NCBI GenBank assembly: GCA_002299785.1
Contig: DBNL01000157.1
Location: 3,054-21,015 of the forward strand
Source: Verrucomicrobia bacterium UBA673
GTDB taxonomy: Bacteria > Verrucomicrobiota > Verrucomicrobiia > Limisphaerales > UBA1096
Direction of reading: 5' to 3'
Length of the DNA: 17,962 bases
Shown piece after piece: positions 1 to 6,783 of this stretch (the stretch's first letter is position 1; every line of letters starts with the position of its first letter). A program made the translations under genes and the position numbers. A model generated the notes under the pieces. It was not told where the DNA came from and did not search any database. It was given only the letters and a program-made list of their open reading frames with translations.

Positions 1-55
1 GCGCTGTAAGCCAAGCTAACGGCAGGGACATCCCTCCCTTGTATATTCGCTTTGC

Positions 56-1924
56 CTACACCTTCCAGATCATGTCAGCGACGGTCTTGCCGGCCGGGAT
101 GAATGGCAGCACGTGCTCGGTGTACGGCACGATGATATCGAGCACGTACGGCTGGTCGGAGTCAAGCATCCGCTGCAACGCCGCCCGCAGGTCGCGCCGG
201 TAAATGACCCGCTCGGCCGGCACGTCGAAGCCTTTGGCCATCGTCACGTAGTCGGGATAAATCTGCTTCATGTCGTCCGGGTCGCCGAGGTAGGTGTGGC
301 CGCGGTTGCCGGCGTAAAAGCGGTCTTCCCACTGCACCACCATGCCGAGGTGCTGGTTGTTGAGGATGATGGCCTTGGCCGCGATTTTCTCGATGCGCGC
401 GGTGGCTAGTTCCTGAACGTTCATCAGGAATGAGCCGTCGCCGTCGATGTCGATCACTTGCTTGTCAGGGCGGGCGACCTTGGCCCCTAGCGCCGCCGGG
501 TAGCCGAAGCCCATCGCTCCCAGCCCGGCGCTGGTGATGAGTTGGCGGGGGTTGTCTGACAAATAGTATTGGCCGGACCACATCTGGTGCTGGCCGACGC
601 CGGTGGTCAAGATGGCTTCGCCGCCGGTCAACTCGTAGAGCATCTCGATGACCATCTGCGGCAGGATGACTTCGTCCTCCGAGCCGTCGAGATGATCCTT
701 CATGTGCTGCGATTTCAGCACCTCGTCTGTCACGCGATAGCCAAACGGCGCCTTGGTTTTCCACTCGGCGATCTGCTTCTGCCATGCGGTGAATTTTTTC
801 TGCAACGGCCGCTCGCTGACCATGTCGGCCAGTTGCTCAAGTGCGTAGCGAATCTCGCTCACCACCGGCAGGGCGACCTTGCGGTTTTTATTGATCTCCG
901 ACGGGTCGATGTCGATGTGCACGATGGTGCCGTGCTCGCAGAATTTCTCGACCTTGCCGGTCACGCGGTCGTCGAACCGCACGCCAAAGGCCAGTAGCAG
1001 GTCGGCGCCCTCAGCCACCATTGTGGAGTTGCCTTCGGTGTCCTTCTCGAACTCGCCGCTGACCGCCCAGTTGGCGTAGGCCGAACCGTGCATACCGAGC
1101 CAGCGCAGCGACAATTCGTGCGTCTCTGGAAACGCGCCGACACCCATAATCGTGCTGGTTACGGGGATGCCGGTCGCTGCGACCAGACGGCGCAACGCGT
1201 CGCTGGCGTCGGCACTGATAATCCCGCCGCCAACGTAGAGCAAAGGCCGCTCACTTTTCTCAATCAATCCAACGATCTCGTTGAGTTCGAGTTCGCTTGC
1301 CTTGAGCCCTTCGGGGTCGAACCCAGCGATGTCCACATCGTCGGGGAACAATACCTGCGCGCGGGTCTGCTGGATATTTTTCGGCACGTCGACTACCACT
1401 GGGCCAGGCCGGCCGCTGGTGGCAATCTTGAACGCCTGCTTCACCACAGCCGGGATTTCGTTGACGTCGGTGACGAGGTAGCTGTGTTTCACCACCGGCA
1501 GGGTCATACCGAAAAAGTCGGTCTCCTGGAATCCCCCCTTGCCAATCATCGCCTGCGGCACCTGACCCGTGATGGCGACTAGCGGGATCGAGTCCATGAA
1601 AGCGTCGGCAATGCCGGTGACCAGGTTGGTGGCGCCGGGGCCACTGGTGGCCATGCAGACGCCGGCCTTGCCGGTGGCGCGGGCGTAGCCCTCGGCCGCG
1701 AACACGCCGCCCTGCTCGTGGCGGGGCAGGATGGTGCGGATCTGCTCGGATCGGGTCAGTGCCTGGTGAAACTCCATGCTCGCGCCGCCGGGGTAGGCGA
1801 AGATCGTATCCACGCCCTCGCGCTCGAGTGCGCTGACGAGGATCTCACTGCCGATCATGCTCGGGCCGATCTCTCCCTTGGCCTTGGTTGATGTCACCGT
1901 CTTGGTTTCTGTTGTCTCGCTCAT
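56..1924 (-). CDS. ilvB: Acetolactate synthase large subunit (AHAS)
   Basis: This gene encodes the thiamine-diphosphate enzyme that condenses two pyruvates, or pyruvate with 2-oxobutyrate, in the first common step of valine, leucine and isoleucine synthesis. The 622-residue product has the family layout. The N-terminal domain carries AYPGG (43-47) and RHEQ with the catalytic glutamate near residue 70, followed by AEGYARATGK. A central domain carries RFDDRVTGKVEKF. The C-terminal ThDP/Mg site runs from GDG (495-497) to NN (522-523). About 17 residues near 288-306 appear inserted between ANWAV and ADLLLAFG, where most homologues are continuous. The ATG at 1924 gives a Thr/Lys-rich tail of about 22 residues, and a second ATG at 1858 lies nearer the usual family start. 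No Shine-Dalgarno is visible. The small subunit ilvN is not in the window and could lie past the left edge. An attenuator-like leader lies immediately upstream. Confidence 0.96.
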   Translation of the reverse strand: MSETTETKTVTSTKAKGEIGPSMIGSEILVSALEREGVDTIFAYPGGASMEFHQALTRSEQIRTILPRHEQGGVFAAEGYARATGKAGVCMATSGPGATNLVTGIADAFMDSIPLVAITGQVPQAMIGKGGFQETDFFGMTLPVVKHSYLVTDVNEIPAVVKQAFKIATSGRPGPVVVDVPKNIQQTRAQVLFPDDVDIAGFDPEGLKASELELNEIVGLIEKSERPLLYVGGGIISADASDALRRLVAATGIPVTSTIMGVGAFPETHELSLRWLGMHGSAYANWAVSGEFEKDTEGNSTMVAEGADLLLAFGVRFDDRVTGKVEKFCEHGTIVHIDIDPSEINKNRKVALPVVSEIRYALEQLADMVSERPLQKKFTAWQKQIAEWKTKAPFGYRVTDEVLKSQHMKDHLDGSEDEVILPQMVIEMLYELTGGEAILTTGVGQHQMWSGQYYLSDNPRQLITSAGLGAMGFGYPAALGAKVARPDKQVIDIDGDGSFLMNVQELATARIEKIAAKAIILNNQHLGMVVQWEDRFYAGNRGHTYLGDPDDMKQIYPDYVTMAKGFDVPAERVIYRRDLRAALQRMLDSDQPYVLDIIVPYTEHVLPFIPAGKTVADMIWKV

Positions 1925-1942
1925 CGGATTACTTGGTTTTGC

Positions 1943-1975
1943 AAAAAAAAACCCACGACCGTTTGGGTCGTGGGT
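1943..1975 (-). terminator. Intrinsic terminator between recA and ilvB (candidate attenuator)
   Basis: On the minus strand ACCCACGACC (1975-1966) and GGTCGTGGGT (1960-1951) form a perfect 10-bp stem with a 5-nt loop, and the transcript then runs into a tract of nine U (1951-1943). This is a textbook intrinsic terminator. The U-tract ends 18 nt before the ilvB ATG, so no promoter fits between them. Any ilvB message that carries the annotated start must therefore be transcribed through it. It could simply end the recA transcript, but its position argues that it also controls ilvB by attenuation. Confidence 0.88.
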
Positions 1976-1992
1976 GTCTTGGAAATCTTAAC

Positions 1993-2070
1993 TTATCCGC
2001 AACAAACCCGACCCCGGCCGAATGCCAGTACGACCAGTCCCATTACGATTGTTGCCACTACTTTTGCCAC
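1993..2070 (-). CDS. Candidate ilvB leader peptide rich in Val/Leu/Ile
   Basis: A 25-codon open frame starts at GTG (2070) and ends at TAA (1993-1995), between the promoter-like pair and the terminator. Its residues 4-15 read VVATIVMGLVVL, so 8 of these 12 are branched-chain amino acids, the end products of the pathway that starts with ilvB. An alternative ATG at 2043 would give a 16-residue peptide that still holds LVVL and one later Val. There is no Shine-Dalgarno. If the promoter call is right, the GTG lies about 5 nt from the transcript start and would be nearly leaderless. Enterobacterial ilv leader peptides show the same composition. Function is inferred from composition and position only, and no homology could be tested. 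Confidence 0.5.
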   Translation of the reverse strand: MAKVVATIVMGLVVLAFGRGRVCCG

Positions 2071-2080
2071 AGAGGGCGGA

Positions 2081-2109
2081 TTGGTACCCCTGCCGCCCCG
2101 TCATGTCAA
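2081..2109 (-). promoter_or_regulatory. Promoter-like pair upstream of the ilvB leader
   Basis: Reading the minus strand, a perfect TTGACA (2109-2104) is followed after 17 nt by TACCAA (2086-2081), which matches the -10 consensus at 3 of 6 positions. Transcription would begin near 2074, about 45 nt past the -35 box and 80 nt after the recA stop. It would make a leader of about 150 nt before ilvB. The exact -35 box and spacing are persuasive; the -10 box is weak. Confidence 0.5.
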
Positions 2110-2154
2110 GCGGGAAAAGAGCCAAATTTCAGGCCGGCCCGCTTGGAAAAGTGG

Positions 2155-3225
2155 TTAATCCTCGGCTTCCTCCGCCAGTCCCTTCTCTGCGGGAGGTTCC
2201 TCCACAGTCTCGCCCTTGATCTTCGCGAGGATTTTCTGCGCCAATGCTGGATCGTCCTGCAACGCCTTGCGAGAGGCTTCCTTGCCCTGGCCGATCATCT
2301 CACCCTCGAACTGCAGCCATGCGCCTTTTTTCTGAATGATCTCCTTGGCCAAGCCGACGGCGATCAGGTCACCTTCCCAGTTGATGCCCTGCCCATAAAT
2401 AATGTCGAACTCGGCCTCCATGAACGGCGGCGCCACCTTGTTCTTCACCACCTTGGTGCGAATGTGGTTCCCGATCACGTTGCCCATGTTATCCTTAAGC
2501 TGTTCGCGACGACGGATGTCAATCCTCACGCTGGCATAAAACTTGAGCGCCTTGCCACCGGGCGTCGTCTCCGGGCTGCCGAACATCACACCGACCTTCT
2601 CGCGCATTTGGTTGGTGAACAGGCACATCGTCTTGGATTTGCCGAGAATGGCAGCCAACTTTCGGAGCGCCTGGCTCATCAACCGCGCCTGCATTCCCAT
2701 GGTCGCCATACCCATGTCACCCTCTAGTTCCGCCCTCGGCACGAGCGCCGCTACCGAGTCGATCACGATCACGTCCACTGCGCCGGAGCGGGCCAGCGTC
2801 TCACAGATCGTCAGCGCCTCCTCGCCACTGTCCGGCTGAGAGATTAGCAGTTCCTCTAGGTTAACCCCCAACTTGGCCGCGTACGACGGGTCAAGCGCGT
2901 GCTCAGCGTCTATGAAGGCCGCAGTGCCACCGGCTTTCTGCACGTTGGCCACGACATGCAGCATGATAGTCGTTTTGCCGGATGACTCCGGCCCATAAAT
3001 CTCAATAATGCGACCCCGCGGAACGCCACCCACCCCGAGCGCAATGTCCAAACCAAGTGAGCCGGTGGAGACCGCCTCAATTTTCAAGTTCGCCCCCTCG
3101 TCACCGAGCCGCATGATCGAGCCTTCGCCAAAGCTCTTTGTAATGGCGGCGATAGCAGACTCGAGGTCAGAGGTGCGTTTGTCTAGTCCGGCGGATGGTG
3201 TCTTGGAGGATGCTTTTGCGGCCAT
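2155..3225 (-). CDS. recA: RecA recombinase
   Basis: RecA is the cytoplasmic ATP-dependent recombinase that coats single-stranded DNA, carries out homologous strand exchange and triggers LexA self-cleavage. The 356-residue product is of normal length. It has the Walker A motif GPESSGKTT (78-86), the Walker B strand VIVIDSVAAL and the L2 region NQMREKVGVMFGSPETTPGG. It ends in an acidic tail (EEPPAEKGLAEEAED), as is usual for RecA. No intein is present. The ATG at 3225 is preceded by a purine-rich GAGAGA about 8 nt upstream, the nearest thing to a ribosome site in this window. The gene has its own strong promoter, and recX is not adjacent. The strong terminator at 1943-1975 is the first downstream signal that could end the transcript. 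Confidence 0.98.
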   Translation of the reverse strand: MAAKASSKTPSAGLDKRTSDLESAIAAITKSFGEGSIMRLGDEGANLKIEAVSTGSLGLDIALGVGGVPRGRIIEIYGPESSGKTTIMLHVVANVQKAGGTAAFIDAEHALDPSYAAKLGVNLEELLISQPDSGEEALTICETLARSGAVDVIVIDSVAALVPRAELEGDMGMATMGMQARLMSQALRKLAAILGKSKTMCLFTNQMREKVGVMFGSPETTPGGKALKFYASVRIDIRRREQLKDNMGNVIGNHIRTKVVKNKVAPPFMEAEFDIIYGQGINWEGDLIAVGLAKEIIQKKGAWLQFEGEMIGQGKEASRKALQDDPALAQKILAKIKGETVEEPPAEKGLAEEAED

Positions 3226-3253
3226 GATATTTGTCTCTCTCTGTTGCGAGGAT

Positions 3254-3282
3254 CTTATATTGGTGGGGGTTCAAAAAGTCAA
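3254..3282 (-). promoter_or_regulatory. recA promoter, near-consensus sigma70 type
   Basis: On the minus strand TTGACT (3282-3277) and TATAAG (3259-3254) are separated by 17 nt, matching the consensus at 5 of 6 positions in each box. The transcript would start near 3247, about 22 nt before the recA ATG. I looked for a LexA operator over and around this promoter and found none. A lone TGTTC half-site at 3359-3363 is too far upstream and has no partner. Confidence 0.7.
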
Positions 3283-3370
3283 ACTTTGCCGCTTGGTCTA
3301 GCGGTGAGGCGGAGGAGCTGAAAATAGGGTGAGGTAACTCGCTCCTCTCTCTTGGAACTGTTCAAGGCTA

Positions 3371-4027
3371 CTATTTTTCTGTCGGTATGGCTGCTGGTGG
3401 CTCCACGCTTGGCTTGGCCGGTTCGCTGAGTTTGTATTTGCCGGAGGCGGTCTCGTTTAGAAGATCCATGACTAGGGCAGTGATGTCGTTTTTGCCATTA
3501 GTGTAAAGAACGGTGGGTGTGCGAGGCAGCATGACATCCTGCGACGAATCGATGACCCAATCGTATCCCAGTTCCTTGGCCTTGGCACTGACGATTTCTT
3601 GAATTTCCTCGAGACGCCCCTTCCGAAGCCGCTGGGTCTGGTCTGCGAGCGTTTTTTGGGCGTTTTTGTTATATTCGATTATTTGCTGCTCGAGGCGCTT
3701 GTATTCGGCGAGTTTGACCTGTGCTTTCTTTTGGTCGTCGGCCCGCTTTTCCTCGGAGTTGGCCTGATCCTGAATGCTAGCGTTCAGCCGATTGTAATCT
3801 TCCCGGAGCAGGTTCAAATCGTCAATCATACCGATTCGCGCCTTGTCGAAGTCGGCTCCCCGCTCCTTGAGTTGATCGTTAGACAACTTGGTTTTCCAGT
3901 AGCTGTCGAAGGCTTTCAGGAGATCAATGGTGGCGATCTTAACGGGTTCCTGTGCAGTGGCGGTAGCGGCGAAGAATGCTGCAGCCAATATCATGGAGGC
4001 CATCTTGGCCAAGGATGAGTAGTTCAT
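3371..4027 (-). CDS. OmpH/Skp-family periplasmic chaperone
   Basis: The product is a periplasmic holdase of the OmpH/Skp family, which escorts unfolded outer-membrane proteins to the BAM complex. The 218-residue protein starts with a signal peptide: Lys8, a hydrophobic stretch up to residue 23, and likely cleavage after ATA at residue 25. The mature start VKIATIDLLKAFDSYWKT is typical of the family. Residues of about 55-150 are highly charged and rich in Lys, Glu, Gln and Asp, as expected for the long coiled-coil arms. The motif KAKELGYDWVIDSS follows. A proline-rich tail makes it longer than E. coli Skp (161 residues). It starts 26 nt after the bamA stop, so the two are probably co-transcribed, matching the bamA-skp order seen in many Gram-negative bacteria. 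No Shine-Dalgarno is visible. Confidence 0.92.
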   Translation of the reverse strand: MNYSSLAKMASMILAAAFFAATATAQEPVKIATIDLLKAFDSYWKTKLSNDQLKERGADFDKARIGMIDDLNLLREDYNRLNASIQDQANSEEKRADDQKKAQVKLAEYKRLEQQIIEYNKNAQKTLADQTQRLRKGRLEEIQEIVSAKAKELGYDWVIDSSQDVMLPRTPTVLYTNGKNDITALVMDLLNETASGKYKLSEPAKPSVEPPAAIPTEK

Positions 4028-4053
4028 GGTTTTTTTGTGTCTATCAAATTAGT

Positions 4054-6783
4054 TTAAAAAGAGCGGGAGAAGCCAACCCCAAAGTTGAACTGCCCGCCTC
4101 CCTCGGCGTAATCCGGGCTATTGAGCGGGATGCCATAGTCGAGTCGCAACGGCCCCAGCAGTGGTACGAAGAGTCTCAGGCCGATACCCCAGTTGTCGGC
4201 GTAGTCTGAGAAATCGAAGTCGTAGGGATCGGCGTATACCATGCCGATGTCGTAAAACATCGCGAACCGCAATTTGTCGATGATTGGGATGGTGTACTCG
4301 ACAGACCCGAACCAGTAGCTGCTGCCTCCCAGCGGCATTTCTGTACTATCTTCAATGACCGGGGTCCACTTGTCCCCCGGGGCAGGCTGCTTCTCTGGGC
4401 TCTGCGAAAATGGGTAGTAGGGCACCTTCGAGTTTACCGGCACGAAATCCACTCCCTTTGATTTGCCGTCGGCGCCCTCGACGTTCACATAGTAACCAAG
4501 CTTGCCGTCCTCCATACCGTTTTTCCAGCGTTGCATCTGCGGCCCGATGTCCCGGTAATCATAGCCGCGCATTGTATATCCGCCTCCGAGGAAGAACCGG
4601 TCAAAGTAAGGCACCCGCCCGCTGTCGCCGAAGGTGTCCACGACGCCCAGCTTGCCAAGCACCTCCCACACATGGCCAGGGACAAAACCGGGATAGAAGT
4701 AGGTCGTCTCTAACTCGAGGCGATACATCTCGGTGTCACCGCCCATGGGGCCGCCGGCAATATCCGCGTTTATCCGGGTGAATTGGCCTCGACTGGGCAT
4801 GAGCCCATGGTTAAGGGTGTCGTAGGAGAAAAACAGCCCCAGCTTGGATACCAGGCGGTCGTTGTTCAACTCGGATAACTCCCCTTGATGCAGCCGGTCC
4901 ATGTCGAAAGTCCAGTCAAACGGGTTAGTTGACAAACTATCGGGATGTTCCCTAGGTAAGTCGTATCCCTTGGCCAAGCCGTTGGTCAGCATGTCGTGCT
5001 CTTTGAGCATATCAGAATAAGAGGAGCTGTCGAAAATCCCCACGGACTCGAATGTGAGATTGACTCCCCCGGAGGTGAAATCGTCCCAGAGCTTCCGGGC
5101 GAAGCCTAGCCTTATGCCGGTCTGGTGCTGCTCGAAGTAGCGACTGTAGTACTGGATCTCGCGGTGATACAGGTCCACGGAAAAACGCTGTTTGCGGTCC
5201 ATGAAATAAGGCTCCTCGAAGGTGACCTGGTAATCCTGTCGGCGGGCGCCAGCAGTGATTTGCAGGCGGAATTTCTGTCCGCCCCCCGTGAAGTAAGGTG
5301 GATTGAAGAGGTCGAAGTTGCCCTGCACGAAGCCCGCTTGGGCAAATATCGACTCGATGGAACTATACCCAAACCCCATGATGAGATGGCCGGTTCGGCC
5401 CTCCTTCACCCCGATGATGAGATTACGGCGGTCGGGCAGTTCGGGTAGTTTCTCTACCTGCGTGTCGACAGCATCAAAGAGCCCGGTACCCTCAAGGCGG
5501 ATTTTGCTCAACTCGACTCTGACCATATCGAATACTTCACCGGGGTAGATCGCTAATTCTCGCCGAATCACCTTATCCCTAGTGCGGTTGTTTCCCCGAA
5601 TTTCCACCTTCTCCACAAAGTTCAACTCACCCTCGCTAATGCGGTAAACCAGATCCATCGTGCCTTGGTCGGTGTTGGGCACCTTGGAGACAAGCACGCG
5701 TGTGTCGAGGTAACCGTAGGACTCGTAAAAATCCCGGACAGCCTCCCTATCCTCGCTCAAGCCACTGGGGGTGAAGATGGCGCCCTCCAGCATCACCGGA
5801 GCCACTGCCCTATTACGAACCTGCACCCCACCGCGTATTTCGTCCTCGGTAAAGACCGAGTTCCCCTCGAAGGTGACATTTCCTATCTGGTAACGGTAGC
5901 CCTCGTACATGTCGAGGCGGATCACCATCCGGTCACCATCCGAGTCCTCAAACTCGATCTCACGAATCTTGAAGTCGATGTAGCCTTCGTCCTGATAAAA
6001 CTGGACGAGCATCTCAAGATCCTCGTCCCACTGGTCGGTCTCGAATTTGCCGCTGGAAGTCAGCCAGGACATCCACCAATGCCTGCGCGTCTTGATCACC
6101 TTGCGCAACTCGCGCTGGGAAAAGGCAACAGCGTTCTCGAACACAATTTCCTCAATTTTGACCTTCCGACCCGGGTCAAACTGAAAGACGACCACGGCTT
6201 GGCCAAGGGCCTCGTCGTGCCGGACCTCGTACCCCACCTTGGCCTGGTCGTATCCCCCTTTTTGGTATTCCTTTTGGAGGAGGCGAGTGTCAGAAAAAAT
6301 TCTCGGCCGGTTGAGGGTCTCTCCGGTGCGGGAGCGGATTTTTTTTCGAAGCTTGTTTACCTTGAACTTTCGGCCACCGGTGTTGCCCTCAAACAGAATC
6401 TCCGTTACCACCGGCTTGCCCACCAGCGTGTAGGTCACCTCCACTCCACCGGCAACCTGCTTGTTGGTCACATAAACGTTTTCAAAAAAACCGGTTTTGC
6501 GGAGGTTGTGAATGTCGTCATCGCTGGCTTTAACCGAGTAGGGTCCGCCTGCCTTGAGTCGGATATTCGCCCGGATCAACTGCTCGCTGGCTGCAGGTTG
6601 CCCTTCGTGCTGGATGATTATTTTTTGAACCAACCGCGCCCTGGGAGCCGGACCGCTGATTTGCCCCAAACCCTGTCCGCCCCACATCAGCACACAGACG
6701 GTGATCGCTTGGCTAAGTGCACGCAACCACCACGCCGGGTTAGTCAACCTGCGGGACGTCGTCGCTACTGATCTTGGCTGCAT
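4054..6783 (-). CDS. bamA: Outer membrane assembly factor BamA (Omp85)
   Basis: BamA is the outer-membrane core of the machine that folds and inserts beta-barrel proteins. This 909-residue version has an N-terminal hydrophobic export signal at about residues 20-40. Several POTRA repeats follow, visible as recurring I.FEGN and VTFEGN segments to about residue 470. A C-terminal 16-strand Omp85 barrel ends in phenylalanine (FGVGFSRSF). The loop-6 VRGF motif appears as MRGY near 738-741. It is followed by an unusually long, low-hydrophobicity segment before the next strand (YWFGSVEYTIPI), which partly explains a length above the usual 800. I chose the ATG at 6783; an in-frame TTG at 6789 would add two residues. 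Either start lies inside the end of dnaB, a 44-nt overlap for the ATG. ompH follows 26 nt downstream. Confidence 0.95.
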   Translation of the reverse strand: MQPRSVATTSRRLTNPAWWLRALSQAITVCVLMWGGQGLGQISGPAPRARLVQKIIIQHEGQPAASEQLIRANIRLKAGGPYSVKASDDDIHNLRKTGFFENVYVTNKQVAGGVEVTYTLVGKPVVTEILFEGNTGGRKFKVNKLRKKIRSRTGETLNRPRIFSDTRLLQKEYQKGGYDQAKVGYEVRHDEALGQAVVVFQFDPGRKVKIEEIVFENAVAFSQRELRKVIKTRRHWWMSWLTSSGKFETDQWDEDLEMLVQFYQDEGYIDFKIREIEFEDSDGDRMVIRLDMYEGYRYQIGNVTFEGNSVFTEDEIRGGVQVRNRAVAPVMLEGAIFTPSGLSEDREAVRDFYESYGYLDTRVLVSKVPNTDQGTMDLVYRISEGELNFVEKVEIRGNNRTRDKVIRRELAIYPGEVFDMVRVELSKIRLEGTGLFDAVDTQVEKLPELPDRRNLIIGVKEGRTGHLIMGFGYSSIESIFAQAGFVQGNFDLFNPPYFTGGGQKFRLQITAGARRQDYQVTFEEPYFMDRKQRFSVDLYHREIQYYSRYFEQHQTGIRLGFARKLWDDFTSGGVNLTFESVGIFDSSSYSDMLKEHDMLTNGLAKGYDLPREHPDSLSTNPFDWTFDMDRLHQGELSELNNDRLVSKLGLFFSYDTLNHGLMPSRGQFTRINADIAGGPMGGDTEMYRLELETTYFYPGFVPGHVWEVLGKLGVVDTFGDSGRVPYFDRFFLGGGYTMRGYDYRDIGPQMQRWKNGMEDGKLGYYVNVEGADGKSKGVDFVPVNSKVPYYPFSQSPEKQPAPGDKWTPVIEDSTEMPLGGSSYWFGSVEYTIPIIDKLRFAMFYDIGMVYADPYDFDFSDYADNWGIGLRLFVPLLGPLRLDYGIPLNSPDYAEGGGQFNFGVGFSRSF

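Noticed and set aside
1..31. Minus-strand ATG at 31 after AGGGAGGG, open to the left edge, as the start of a gene after ilvB.
   Set aside because: Only ten codons are visible, the purine run is too close to the ATG, and the residues (MSLPLAWLTA) do not resemble an IlvN start.
3312..3347. Inverted repeat GAGGAGC/GCTCCTC between ompH and recA as a terminator.
   Set aside because: The 22-nt loop is long and no T-tract follows on the minus strand.
3352..3368. GGAACTGTTC-like near-palindrome downstream of ompH as a LexA box.
   Set aside because: The half-sites are in the wrong order and spacing, and it lies far from the recA promoter.
5665..6771. Long plus-strand frame (368 codons) opposite bamA.
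   Set aside because: It is the mirror of a well-supported gene, has no domain features, and is explained by codon bias in GC-rich DNA.
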